DNA of 64,000 nt, from contig JBDKVA010000131.1 in the NCBI GenBank assembly GCA_039679375.1, positions 1 to 64,000 on the forward strand, written 5' to 3'. The translations under genes were made by a program, and so were the position numbers. The notes under the pieces were generated by a model that saw nothing but the letters and a program-made list of their open reading frames with translations, had not been told where the DNA came from and made no database searches. The DNA comes from JBDKVA01 sp039679375 (GTDB lineage: Bacteria > Bacillota > Clostridia > Acetivibrionales > DTU013). Positions 17,461 to 26,065 of the stretch are shown piece after piece; positions within the stretch are counted from its first letter, which is position 1; each line of letters starts with the position of its first letter.

Positions 17461-18738
17461 ATGGACAAAAGCCTGCTTATCAGGATATTGAAAAAAGAAA
17501 TGGAGCAGTCTACAGGCTGCACGGATCCAGGTGCTGTGTGTCTTGCCGTTTCTCGGGCGGCAAGGGAAATGAAGAAACCCGCGGATAAGGTCAAAATAAC
17601 GGTAAGTCCCAATGTTTATAAAAATGGCGTATGTGTCGGTATTCCGGGCACAGGTAAGCAAGGCCTTCATATGGCGGCAGCACTTGGGCTTGTCATTGAC
17701 AGGAGCGAAGCAGGACTTGCCATTTTAAGCTTTGTGACTCCTGAAACCATTGATGAAGCTAATAGAATTCTGGCAAGCGGAAATATCCGCGTTGATTATA
17801 TGGAAACACCCGATCCTCTGTATATAAAAGCAGAACTCTTTAACGATCAGGAAACCGCTTCAACTTTAATAATGAATGATTATTCCAACATCACAGAGGT
17901 CACGTACAACGGTAATATTATTCTGTCCTCTTCCTCTCTGTCGGCGGATGAAACGGAGGATTATCTCAAAGAATACAGCCTTGAACTACTCTTTAAAGTG
18001 ATCGACTCCATGTCGTTCGACGATCTTAAATTCCTGCTTGATTATGCACTGATGAATAAGACCGCCGCTGAAACGGGACTTCACGATGAAAATATGAAAC
18101 TGGGAAGTACTTTAAAGGAGTATGCACCTACCTTTAAAGCGCCATACTCCATCGTAAACAAAGCGCAGACACTGACTGCCGCAGCAGGTGAAGCCAGAAT
18201 GCAGGGGCTCCTTGTACCTATTATGGCCATCGCAGGAAGTGGTAATCATGGCATTACCAATTTTCTTGGTGTTCTGGCAGTGGCAGAGGATCTGGGCAGC
18301 ACGGAAGAACAACTTGCAAAGGCTCTTGCGATCAGTTCTACCGTAACGATCTACATCAAGGGATATATCAGACGCATGACAGCATTCTGCGGATGTGCAG
18401 TCGCTGCGGCTACAGGCGTTGCAGCAGCAACTGTTTATCTGCTTGGCGGCACCTATGAACAATCCGTGGATGCAATGCAGACAGAGATCGGTACACTGGC
18501 AGGGATGTTCTGCGACGGCGCCAAGGAGTCATGCGCATATAAGCTCAGCACAGCGACCTCAATGGCCATCCAGTTTGCCTACCTTGCCATGAATGGCTGC
18601 CATATAACGAGCGGAGCAGGGATTGTCGGAAATACGATCGAAGATACATTTTATAATCTCGGACAGCTCAATAACCCTGGTATGGTTGAGACTGACCACG
18701 TTATTGTAAAATTGATAGAACGAAATTTCAAAAGATGA
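17461..18738 (+). CDS. L-cysteine desulfidase / UPF0597 (serine dehydratase alpha-like) protein
   Basis: The 425-residue protein belongs to the UPF0597/CyuA family, Fe-S enzymes that split L-cysteine into pyruvate, ammonia and sulfide. N-terminal GCTDPGAVCLAVSRAA corresponds to the family's GCTEP segment. The C-terminal half is glycine-rich (MAIAGSGNHGITNFLGVLAV) with cysteine-bearing stretches FCGCAVAAATGV and GMFCDGAKESCAYK that probably hold the cluster. The start at 17461 is chosen because of AGGAG 9 nt upstream, rather than 17425, which overlaps recX. The substrate is inferred from the family; related members may act on other amino acids. Confidence 0.82.
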   Translation: MDKSLLIRILKKEMEQSTGCTDPGAVCLAVSRAAREMKKPADKVKITVSPNVYKNGVCVGIPGTGKQGLHMAAALGLVIDRSEAGLAILSFVTPETIDEANRILASGNIRVDYMETPDPLYIKAELFNDQETASTLIMNDYSNITEVTYNGNIILSSSSLSADETEDYLKEYSLELLFKVIDSMSFDDLKFLLDYALMNKTAAETGLHDENMKLGSTLKEYAPTFKAPYSIVNKAQTLTAAAGEARMQGLLVPIMAIAGSGNHGITNFLGVLAVAEDLGSTEEQLAKALAISSTVTIYIKGYIRRMTAFCGCAVAAATGVAAATVYLLGGTYEQSVDAMQTEIGTLAGMFCDGAKESCAYKLSTATSMAIQFAYLAMNGCHITSGAGIVGNTIEDTFYNLGQLNNPGMVETDHVIVKLIERNFKR

Positions 18739-18881
18739 ATCATGCTTCTTCAATTTATAATGCTTATAAGTAAAGATAAATTATGTTTATTTCACCATAG
18801 CACTCTTGAGAATATGACTTTGAAGGTGTATATTTAATAATGGTATTCACACCTATGAAAAAAGACAGGGAGCTGTATTAA

Positions 18882-20222
18882 TTGGACAAAAAAATAGGTC
18901 TGGTCTCACTCGGATGCCCAAAAAATCTTGTAGACAGCGAACTAATGCTGGGAGCTTTAAAAGCCTCCGGTTATGAGATTGTAACAAATAGCGGAGAAGC
19001 ACAGATCATCATTGTTAATACATGTGGTTTCATTGAAAGCGCCAGACAGGAATCGATCAATATGATTATCGAGATGGCAGCTTTAAAAAAACAAAGCTGT
19101 GAGCTTCTTATTATAACAGGTTGTCTTGCAGAGCGTTACAAACAGCAGATCATGGATGAAATACCCGAGGTCGATGCTGTTCTTGGTACTGGAAGTTATG
19201 ACAAGATCGTTTCCGTCATAAATGAAGTATACAAAGGCGCGCATCCCGGGATATACGGCAAACTGGAAGGTACGGAATATCTGGAAGGAGAAAGGATCAT
19301 ATCTACCGGCAAGGGTTATGCTTATTTGAAAATTGCCGAAGGCTGTGACAATCATTGCACATATTGCGTTATACCATCCCTTCGGGGGCGTTTCAGAAGC
19401 AGAAAAAAGGAAGATATTTTTCAGGAAGCAGTCCGGCTTGCAGCATCGGGTGTAAAAGAAATCATACTGGTAGCGCAGGATACTACCAGATATGGAATTG
19501 ATCTTTATGGCAAGAAGCAGTTGGCCGAATTGATACGGATGCTGAGCGAAATCGAGGGAATCGTTTGGATCCGTTTGCTGTACTGTTATCCGGAGGAGAT
19601 CGACGAGCCGCTCATACAGGAAATTATTCATAATAAAAAGATATGCAAATACCTCGATATACCCATACAGCATGCCAGTGATCCAATTCTGAAAAAAATG
19701 GGACGCAGGGGCGGCAGAAGCGATGTATCCAATCTTCTTGACGATCTGCGGAGCCGGATTCCCGGCCTTGTACTGCGTACAACCCTTATTGTGGGTTTTC
19801 CCGGTGAGACTGAGGATGATTTTAAAATACTTGAAAATTTTGTTGACAAATATAAATTTGACAGACTTGGTGTATTTATGTATTCTAGAGAAGATGATAC
19901 ATCAGCAGCAAAAATGAAGGATCAGATACAGGGACAGATTAAAAAATCACGATACAACAAATTGATGAGACTACAACTAAAAATTTCGACTGGAGTAAAT
20001 AAAAGCCGGCTAGGTAAGAGATACAATGTTTTGGTTGAAGGTATAGCTGATGATGGTATATTCTATTTCGGCAGAAGCTATGCAGAGGCTCCCGATATAG
20101 ACGGCCTGATCTATTTTGTGAGCAACGAACCGGTTGAACCGGGACAAATAGTTCAGGTAGAAATATTGAACAGCGATCAATATGATTTGACAGGAGAGGT
20201 TAAAAATGAATCTGCCCAATAA
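18882..20222 (+). CDS. rimO: RimO, ribosomal protein S12 methylthiotransferase
   Basis: This radical SAM enzyme adds a methylthio group to an aspartate of ribosomal protein S12. The 446-residue protein has the N-terminal MTTase domain (LVSLGCPKNLVDSELMLG; VNTCGFIESARQESI; TGCLAERY), the radical SAM motif CDNHCTYC, and a C-terminal TRAM domain (YNVLVEGIADDGIFYFGRSY). The SLGCPKNLVDSE and GRSYAEAPDIDG stretches favour RimO over MiaB. It uses a TTG start after AGGGAG. The next gene, pgsA, overlaps it by 17 nt, so the pair is translated from one message. Confidence 0.95.
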   Translation: MDKKIGLVSLGCPKNLVDSELMLGALKASGYEIVTNSGEAQIIIVNTCGFIESARQESINMIIEMAALKKQSCELLIITGCLAERYKQQIMDEIPEVDAVLGTGSYDKIVSVINEVYKGAHPGIYGKLEGTEYLEGERIISTGKGYAYLKIAEGCDNHCTYCVIPSLRGRFRSRKKEDIFQEAVRLAASGVKEIILVAQDTTRYGIDLYGKKQLAELIRMLSEIEGIVWIRLLYCYPEEIDEPLIQEIIHNKKICKYLDIPIQHASDPILKKMGRRGGRSDVSNLLDDLRSRIPGLVLRTTLIVGFPGETEDDFKILENFVDKYKFDRLGVFMYSREDDTSAAKMKDQIQGQIKKSRYNKLMRLQLKISTGVNKSRLGKRYNVLVEGIADDGIFYFGRSYAEAPDIDGLIYFVSNEPVEPGQIVQVEILNSDQYDLTGEVKNESAQ

Positions 20223-20823
20223 ATTAACACTGACAAGAATATGTTTTATACCTATATTTATGTTGTTTGTCATACCAATACCGGACTCTATCTTAAACAT
20301 CGGATTACTGCAGGGCATCCATCCACAGCTCCTGGCTATCAATCATTTCCTTTCACTATATGGCGGATATATCGCAGCAGGGATATTCGTTATTGCATCA
20401 AGTACCGACGCAGTAGACGGGTATATTGCCCGTAAAAGGCAATTAGTCACAAACTTCGGCAAATTCCTTGATCCCATAGCGGATAAGCTACTCGTTACAG
20501 CAGCGCTCATGGCACTTGTACAAAGCGGCGATGTAAATGGCTGGGCAGCAATGCTGATCATTGCAAGGGAATTTATCGTAACAGGTTTACGGCTGATAGC
20601 GGCAGGTGAGGGGATTATTATTGCAGCCAGTAAGCTTGGAAAGCTGAAGACGGCCATGCAGGATATCGCAATTGTTGCTACTTTAATGAATAATTTCCCT
20701 ATCAGCCTGTTTTCTGATTTCCAGTTCGATGATTACGCAATGCTGCTTGCTGTCATTATTACTATTTACTCCTTATATGATTATATTAAAAAGAATTTAA
20801 AAGTGATCAATACTAATATGTAA
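20206..20823 (+). CDS. pgsA: PgsA, phosphatidylglycerophosphate synthase
   Basis: This membrane enzyme transfers the phosphatidyl group from CDP-diacylglycerol to glycerol-3-phosphate. The CDP-alcohol phosphotransferase motif is intact in TDAVDGYIARKRQLVTNFGK and FLDPIADKLL (D-x2-DG-x2-AR-x8-G-x3-D-x3-D). The 205-residue length and about five helices match PgsA. It starts at ATG inside the end of rimO, an arrangement common in Firmicutes (rimO–pgsA). A terminator follows 22 nt after the stop. Confidence 0.94.
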   Translation: MNLPNKLTLTRICFIPIFMLFVIPIPDSILNIGLLQGIHPQLLAINHFLSLYGGYIAAGIFVIASSTDAVDGYIARKRQLVTNFGKFLDPIADKLLVTAALMALVQSGDVNGWAAMLIIAREFIVTGLRLIAAGEGIIIAASKLGKLKTAMQDIAIVATLMNNFPISLFSDFQFDDYAMLLAVIITIYSLYDYIKKNLKVINTNM

Positions 20824-20844
20824 TCCCAAATCCCGAGATCAATG

Positions 20845-20874
20845 AAAACATGCAATATTACTGCATGTTTTTTC
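20845..20874 (+). terminator. Rho-independent terminator after pgsA
   Basis: AAAACATGCA (20845–20854), 7-nt loop, TGCATGTTTT (20862–20871), then further Ts. This is a canonical stem plus U-tract. Confidence 0.85.
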
Positions 20875-20943
20875 ATAAGTTCAGTCATACTGCCGATTAG
20901 GGCCTATTATTAGCAGATCAGAAAATTTTATTTACGGAAATAG

Positions 20944-20972
20944 TTGCATACTTTAAAAATATATACTATACT
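20944..20972 (+). promoter_or_regulatory. Sigma-A promoter of the fapR–fab cluster
   Basis: TTGCAT (20944–20949) and TATACT (20967–20972) are spaced 17 nt apart. It lies 130 nt before fapR and just before a palindromic stretch at 20977–21003. Confidence 0.65.
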
Positions 20973-20976
20973 TTTA

Positions 20977-21003
20977 TTATTAGGATATAATATCAGGTAA
21001 TAA
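20977..21003. promoter_or_regulatory. Palindromic operator candidate at the fapR transcription start
   Basis: The 27-bp stretch has outer arms TTATTA and TAATAA and a central near-perfect palindrome GATATAATATC (20984–20994). It begins 5 nt after the -10, where a repressor would block initiation. In Bacillus, FapR binds a palindrome in its own operon, so autoregulation is plausible, but the bases do not match the Bacillus site well. Confidence 0.4.
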
Positions 21004-21101
21004 ATAAGACTTGCTTAACGTATAAATATATTGATTTTAAGATCCATACCTGCTTTACGGTTGGAAAAAGACAAATAATTGCTTCAGGTGGTGTTTACAA
21101 A

Positions 21102-21680
21102 ATGAGTCGGTCATCCCTATTGAAGAGAGAGAGACAACAAATATTATCTGATAAGATAAAACAAGATCCGTTCCTGACTGATGAAGAGTTGTCCGAACTA
21201 TTTTCTGTAAGTGTGCCGACAATTAGGTTGGATCGGCTTGAAATGGGAATTCCTGAGTTGAGAGAAAGAATAAAAAACGTCGCTGAGCATAATTACAGTA
21301 AAGTAAAGTCCTTACAGAGCAAGGAAATCGTTGGAGAGCTGATCGACATAACTCTTGGAAAAAGTGGTGTATCTCTACTTGAAACAGATGAATCGATGGC
21401 TTTTGAAAAAACAAAGATCATAAGGGGACATTTTATTTATTCACTTGCGGAATCACTTGCTATTTCGGTTATCGATGCAAATGTAGCTTTGGTCGGGGTT
21501 GCAAACATCAAATACAAGACGCCTGTATATTCCGGCTGTAAACTGATTGCCAAGGCTGATGTCAAGAATGTAAGAAACATCAACAATTTTATTGTCTGGG
21601 TCAGCATATTGGAAAAGCAGGTGGAAATTTTCAGAGGTAAATTTATACTGGTATCCCTTGATAAAACACATGAAAAATAG
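21102..21680 (+). CDS. fapR: FapR, malonyl-CoA-responsive regulator of lipid synthesis
   Basis: The 192-residue protein pairs an N-terminal DeoR-type helix-turn-helix (KREREQ-like start; DPFLTDEELSELFSVSVPTI, residues 5–60) with a hotdog-fold effector domain (GELIDITLGKSGVSLLETDE; IIRGHFIYSLAESLAISVID). This is the fixed architecture of FapR, which represses fatty-acid and phospholipid genes and is released by malonyl-CoA. It heads the plsX–fab cluster, as in other Firmicutes. The start follows AGGTGGTG. A promoter and a palindrome lie upstream (20944–21003). Confidence 0.93.
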   Translation: MSRSSLLKRERQQILSDKIKQDPFLTDEELSELFSVSVPTIRLDRLEMGIPELRERIKNVAEHNYSKVKSLQSKEIVGELIDITLGKSGVSLLETDESMAFEKTKIIRGHFIYSLAESLAISVIDANVALVGVANIKYKTPVYSGCKLIAKADVKNVRNINNFIVWVSILEKQVEIFRGKFILVSLDKTHEK

Positions 21681-21739
21681 TATTTTATTATTAACAAAAA
21701 TAATTTGTTAAATACTGTACTTTTGGGAGTTGAAATACT

Positions 21740-22837
21740 TTGAAAATTCTAGTTGATGCCATGGGCGGCGACAATGCCCCTGAGGCTGTTGTGAATGGAA
21801 GCATAGATGCGGTAAAGAGCAACGATGGATTTGATATATCACTTATAGGTGACTGTGAGCAAATCAATAAAATACTGGAGAAAAGAAAATTTGCAAGCCC
21901 GCGTATCGAAGTGATTCATGCAAAAGAAGTCATAACAAATGAAGATATACCGACACGTGCAATCAAAAGCAAGAAAAATTCTTCGATGGTAGTTGGCTTT
22001 AATATGCTAAAGGGAAAAAAGGGCGATGTTTTCCTTTCAGCCGGTAATACCGGTGCGCTATTGACCGGTGCGCTTTTCATATTGGGAAGGCTGAAGGGTG
22101 TTGACAGGCCGGCACTCGCTGCAATGATCCCGACAAAAGGCGGCAAATGCCTTCTGATTGATGCCGGTTTAAATTCGAGCTGTAAACCTGTGAATTACGT
22201 TCAGTTTGGTATTTTCGGTTCAATTTATATGAAGGAATTGTTCAAAATGGCAAATCCCAAGGTTGGACTTGTAAATATGGGTACCGAGGCAAAGAAGGGG
22301 ACGGAAGTAGTCAAGCAGGCATATACCATGCTGTCTTCCACAGATTTGAACTTTATAGGTAATATCGAGGGCAAGGATATTCCCGAAGGGAATGTGGATG
22401 TAGCAGTATGTGACGGATATGTCGGGAATGTCATACTAAAGTTTCTTGAAGGTACGGGTAAATTTTTTGGCGCCTACCTGAAGGGAATGTTCAAACGTAC
22501 TATATTTTCAAAATTATCCGTATTATTTGTTATGAAAGATATGCTGGCATTTAAAAAAATGATGGATCCTTCGGAAGACGGCGGCGCACCGATTCTCGGA
22601 GTTGACGGCATTGTTGTAAAGAGCCATGGCAATTCGGATGCCAAGACATTCAAAAATGTTATTGTTAAAGCATACAATCTTGCCAGCAGTTCTGTTTTTG
22701 AGCAGATCAAAGAACGTGTTGAAAAAATGGAGGTTACCGATGGCGAAAAAAGGGAACATAAGCGTTGGAATTTTAGGAATAGGAAGTTCCACACCAGAAA
22801 AAATATTGACAAACTCAGACCTGGAAAAGATGGTTGA
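21740..22837 (+). CDS. plsX: PlsX, phosphate acyltransferase
   Basis: PlsX converts acyl-ACP to acyl-phosphate for membrane lipid synthesis. The start KILVDAMGGDNAPEAVVNGS is diagnostic, with GDVFLSAGNTGALLTGALF and PSEDGGAPILGVDGIVVKSH further on. The TTG start follows GGGAG. It is 365 residues, about 33 longer than usual. The extra basic tail (after EQIKERVEKMEV) is encoded in the 98 nt that overlap fabH in another frame, so it may be an accident of stop-codon loss rather than a functional domain. Confidence 0.94.
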   Translation: MKILVDAMGGDNAPEAVVNGSIDAVKSNDGFDISLIGDCEQINKILEKRKFASPRIEVIHAKEVITNEDIPTRAIKSKKNSSMVVGFNMLKGKKGDVFLSAGNTGALLTGALFILGRLKGVDRPALAAMIPTKGGKCLLIDAGLNSSCKPVNYVQFGIFGSIYMKELFKMANPKVGLVNMGTEAKKGTEVVKQAYTMLSSTDLNFIGNIEGKDIPEGNVDVAVCDGYVGNVILKFLEGTGKFFGAYLKGMFKRTIFSKLSVLFVMKDMLAFKKMMDPSEDGGAPILGVDGIVVKSHGNSDAKTFKNVIVKAYNLASSSVFEQIKERVEKMEVTDGEKREHKRWNFRNRKFHTRKNIDKLRPGKDG

Positions 22838-23744
22838 AACCTCGGATGAGTGGATAATAAAAAGAACAGGTATTTCGGAGAGAAGGATTCTTCCGGAGGA
22901 TAAACCAACTTATACGATGGCAGTTGATGCCGCGAAACATGCACTTAGCGATTCGGGTCTTTCAGCTGAAGATATTGACCTTATCATTGTATCTACATCA
23001 ACACCGGATTATTTAACACCAACTACCTCATGCATCATACAAAGAGAAATCGGCGCCAAAAATGCAGCAGCATTCGACATGGGAGCTGCCTGTACAGGCT
23101 TTTTATATGGGATGACCGTTGCCATGCAGTTTATTGAAACAGGTTATTACAAACATGTGCTTTTGGTAAGCAGCGAAAGTATGTCAAAGGTTGTTGACTG
23201 GACAGACAGGAACACTTGTGTACTTTTTGGCGATGGCGCCGGTGCAGTCATTCTGGGTAAGGTAGAAGATGGTTATGGTATTTTGTCGGCATATATCGGG
23301 TCGGATGGAACAAACGGCAATAGTATTACCATACCGTGTCTTTATATGCCTGAGCAGGATGTAGAGAGGCGTACCGCATATAAAAATAAAAAAACGATAT
23401 GGCAGGATGGGCAGGAAGTATTTAAGTTTGCCGTAAGGGTCATGCCGATGGCCATAGAAAAAGTGATTGAAAATACTGGTGTTACGATTGAGGACGTTAA
23501 ATATGTCATACCGCATCAGGCGAATTTGAGGATTATAGAGGGAGCCGCCAAACGACTGGGCATCGGAACAGATAAGGTATACACGACAATCCGGAAGTTT
23601 GGCAATATATCATCAGCATCCATTCCAGTAGCAATGGCTGACGCATATAACGAAAAATGTCTTAACAAGGGTGACTATCTCGTGCTGGTTGGATTCGGGG
23701 GAGGCCTCACATGGGCTTCGGCACTTTTAAAATGGAGTAAATAA
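22740..23744 (+). CDS. fabH: FabH, beta-ketoacyl-ACP synthase III
   Basis: This enzyme starts fatty-acid synthesis by condensing acyl-CoA with malonyl-ACP. Catalytic Cys is in AAFDMGAACTGFLYGMTVAM, His in YVIPHQANLRIIEGAAKRLG, and Asn in KFGNISSASIPVAMADAY. The 334-residue length is normal with the ATG at 22740, which has GGAGG 6 nt upstream; the longer open frame from 22626 lies wholly inside plsX and is not used. The 98-nt overlap with plsX is unusually long and suggests coupled translation. Confidence 0.95.
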   Translation: MAKKGNISVGILGIGSSTPEKILTNSDLEKMVETSDEWIIKRTGISERRILPEDKPTYTMAVDAAKHALSDSGLSAEDIDLIIVSTSTPDYLTPTTSCIIQREIGAKNAAAFDMGAACTGFLYGMTVAMQFIETGYYKHVLLVSSESMSKVVDWTDRNTCVLFGDGAGAVILGKVEDGYGILSAYIGSDGTNGNSITIPCLYMPEQDVERRTAYKNKKTIWQDGQEVFKFAVRVMPMAIEKVIENTGVTIEDVKYVIPHQANLRIIEGAAKRLGIGTDKVYTTIRKFGNISSASIPVAMADAYNEKCLNKGDYLVLVGFGGGLTWASALLKWSK

Positions 23745-23822
23745 TGTAATAAGAATCAATAATGTGCATAAGTGTTATGTATAAGTGTTAAATTCTGCGA
23801 GTAATTTTAAACGGAGGGTAAT

Positions 23823-24758
23823 ATGGGAAAGATCGCTTTTATTTTCCCCGGTCAGGGAGCACAATATATTGGAATGGGTAAGCAGATTGCCACTGAATTC
23901 AAATCAGCTGATAAAATTTTTGAAGAAGCTTCTGATGTGCTTAGCCTGGATATGAGGAAAATGGTTTTTGATGGCGACGATGAAACATTGAAAATTACTG
24001 AAAATACTCAGCCTGCTATTGTAACGACAAGTGTGGCCTGTCTGCAGCCTTTGATCGAAAATGGAATAAAACCGGATTTTACCGCAGGTCTTAGCCTTGG
24101 CGAGTATTCGGCGCATGTAGCTTCATGCACAATGGATTTCAAAACCTCGGTTACCCTTGTGAGGAAAAGAGGGAAATACATGCAGGAGGCTGTACCGCTG
24201 GGTGTTGGAACAATGGCGGCAATCATCGGGCTCTCTGCGGAAGATGTGACGGAATGCTGCAGGAAGGCTTCCGAGTATGGAATTGTAGAGCCTGCGAACT
24301 ATAATTGCCCCGGACAGATTTCGATAGCAGGGGAAATAAAGGCAGTACAGAAAGCGATGGAATTATGTACTGAAAAAGGAGCAAAGAGAGCGATACAGCT
24401 TGCTGTAAGCGCGCCCTTCCATTGCAGTATGCTAAAGATCGCAGGTGAAAGGCTTGCTGAGGAATTACAGCACGTGACGTTTGCAGAGTTCAAAACACCG
24501 GTGGTAGCAAATGCAACAGCACAAGTAATTAAGTCTGCTGCCGATATCAAAGAGCTGCTCATCAAACAGGTCAGCAGCCCCGTATTGTGGGAAAACTCCA
24601 TCCAACTGATGCTGGACCAGGGAGTGGATACATTTGTTGAAATTGGCCCCGGAAAGGTTCTGAGCGGCTTTGTGAAGAAAATAAGCAAAGAAGCCAGGAG
24701 CTTTAATATAGAGGATATGGAATCACTTAAGAAGACGCTGGGGGAAATAGGTGTTTAG
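23823..24758 (+). CDS. fabD: FabD, malonyl-CoA:ACP transacylase
   Basis: It loads malonate onto acyl carrier protein. The 311-residue protein has IAFIFPGQGAQYIGMGKQIA at the N-terminus, the nucleophile elbow AGLSLGEYSAHVAS (GLSLGE, catalytic Ser), and histidine in VSAPFHCSMLKIAGERL. The start ATG at 23823 has CGGAGGGTAAT upstream. It is the third enzyme of the fab cluster; fabG starts 22 nt after it. Confidence 0.95.
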   Translation: MGKIAFIFPGQGAQYIGMGKQIATEFKSADKIFEEASDVLSLDMRKMVFDGDDETLKITENTQPAIVTTSVACLQPLIENGIKPDFTAGLSLGEYSAHVASCTMDFKTSVTLVRKRGKYMQEAVPLGVGTMAAIIGLSAEDVTECCRKASEYGIVEPANYNCPGQISIAGEIKAVQKAMELCTEKGAKRAIQLAVSAPFHCSMLKIAGERLAEELQHVTFAEFKTPVVANATAQVIKSAADIKELLIKQVSSPVLWENSIQLMLDQGVDTFVEIGPGKVLSGFVKKISKEARSFNIEDMESLKKTLGEIGV

Positions 24759-24779
24759 GAACAGGAGGAGACATATATA

Positions 24780-25523
24780 ATGCAATTGGAAGGAAGAACT
24801 GCCATTATAACAGGATCGGCAAGAGGGCTTGGGAAAGCGATTGCGCTTAAAATGGCCAAAATGGGAGCAAATATTGTATTAAATGATATAGCAACTTCCG
24901 ATTCTCTCGATACAACAGCAGACGAATTTAAGGAAGCAGGCTACAATGTGGCGGTAACCAGGGGAGATGTCAGGAATTCAGAGGATGTTAAGGCGATGGT
25001 CGCTGCAGCCGTAGAAGCATTTGGCAGAGTGGATATTCTTGTAAACAACGCGGGAATTACTAAAGATAAACCGATGGCTATGATGAGCGAAGAGGATTGG
25101 GATATGGTACTGGATATCAATCTTAAAGGCGCGTTCCTGTGTACCAAGTTTGCTGCAAAACAAATGATCAGGCAAAAATATGGCCGTATCATCAATATGG
25201 CTTCCGTAGCAGGTAGGTACGGCAATCAGGGACAGGCAAACTATTCGGCATCAAAAGCAGGGTTGATCGGATTGACAAAATCAACCGCAAAGGAATTCGC
25301 ATCAAGGGGCATTACATGCAATGCAGTCGCTCCGGGTATTATACAAAGTAAAATGACAGAGGTGCTTCCGGAAGAAGTCAGGAAAAAATATCTTGAGAAC
25401 ATACCACTCGGAAGGTACGGGACTCCTGAAGACGTGGCCGGTGTTGTCGCATTTCTTGCTTCGGATGATGCATCCTATGTCACAGCTCAGGTAATAGATA
25501 TTGACGGCGGACTCGTTATGTAA
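24780..25523 (+). CDS. fabG: FabG, 3-oxoacyl-ACP reductase
   Basis: This is an NADPH-dependent short-chain dehydrogenase that reduces the keto group in each fatty-acid cycle. It shows cofactor motif TGSARGLGKAI, NNAGITKD, catalytic Ser in NMASVAGRYGNQGQ, and YSASKAG (Tyr-x3-Lys). At 247 residues it is of normal FabG length. The context between fabD and acpP makes FabG far more likely than another short-chain dehydrogenase. RBS is AGGAGG. Confidence 0.96.
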   Translation: MQLEGRTAIITGSARGLGKAIALKMAKMGANIVLNDIATSDSLDTTADEFKEAGYNVAVTRGDVRNSEDVKAMVAAAVEAFGRVDILVNNAGITKDKPMAMMSEEDWDMVLDINLKGAFLCTKFAAKQMIRQKYGRIINMASVAGRYGNQGQANYSASKAGLIGLTKSTAKEFASRGITCNAVAPGIIQSKMTEVLPEEVRKKYLENIPLGRYGTPEDVAGVVAFLASDDASYVTAQVIDIDGGLVM

Positions 25524-25641
25524 TAATATCTTAATGTAAAAGTTGTACCTGCTGTATATATTGTTTTATAAATACAATATGGTATATCATTTACATGGAA
25601 TTATTATATATTAATTACCCTCTTTGGGAGGAGGTGAATGT

Positions 25642-25869
25642 ATGGTTTTCGAAAAGGTTAAGAAAATTATCGTCGAGCAATTGGGTGTAGAAGAAGACGA
25701 AATTAGCATGGAATCTTCTTTCATAGACGATTTAGGTGCAGACTCACTTGATATCGTTGAATTAATAATGGCCCTCGAAGAGGAATTTGATATTGAAATT
25801 CCTGATAGTGAAGCTGAAAAAATAGCAACCGTTGGGGATGCTGTGGACTACATCAAAAATAACACATAA
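25642..25869 (+). CDS. acpP: Acyl carrier protein
   Basis: This 75-residue acidic carrier protein has the phosphopantetheine attachment motif LGADSLDIVELIMALEEEF (Ser in DSLD). The start at 25642 is chosen because GGGAGGAGGTGAATGT provides the ribosome binding site; the reading could extend to 25624 but would contain that site. A strong terminator directly after the stop separates it from fabF. Confidence 0.97.
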   Translation: MVFEKVKKIIVEQLGVEEDEISMESSFIDDLGADSLDIVELIMALEEEFDIEIPDSEAEKIATVGDAVDYIKNNT

Positions 25870-25897
25870 AAAAAGTCCCGCTGATGGGACTTTTTTT
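25868..25897 (+). terminator. Rho-independent terminator after acpP
   Basis: AAAAAAAGTCCC (25868–25879), loop GCTGAT, GGGACTTTTTTT (25886–25897). A second small hairpin, CGGGGC–TTTCC–GCCCCG, follows at 25928–25944. The stem includes the last bases of acpP. The high ACP demand relative to fabF may be set here. Confidence 0.9.
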
Positions 25898-26065
25898 ATG
25901 AAAGAGGTTAAAGGAATCAGAATATTACGGGGCTTTCCGCCCCGGATTTTCCTTCGTATAGTTCATAACGTATAAAAACAAAATTCATATTTATATAGAT
26001 TGTATCTTTATGCATGAGGAATCAGGATAAGTAAATTAGTTTACTGTTTTGCAAGGAGGATTGAA

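Noticed and set aside
18739..18881. T-box or riboswitch before rimO
   Set aside because: Only a weak AGGTGT/ACACCT inverted repeat is visible; no T-box sequence or conserved riboswitch core.
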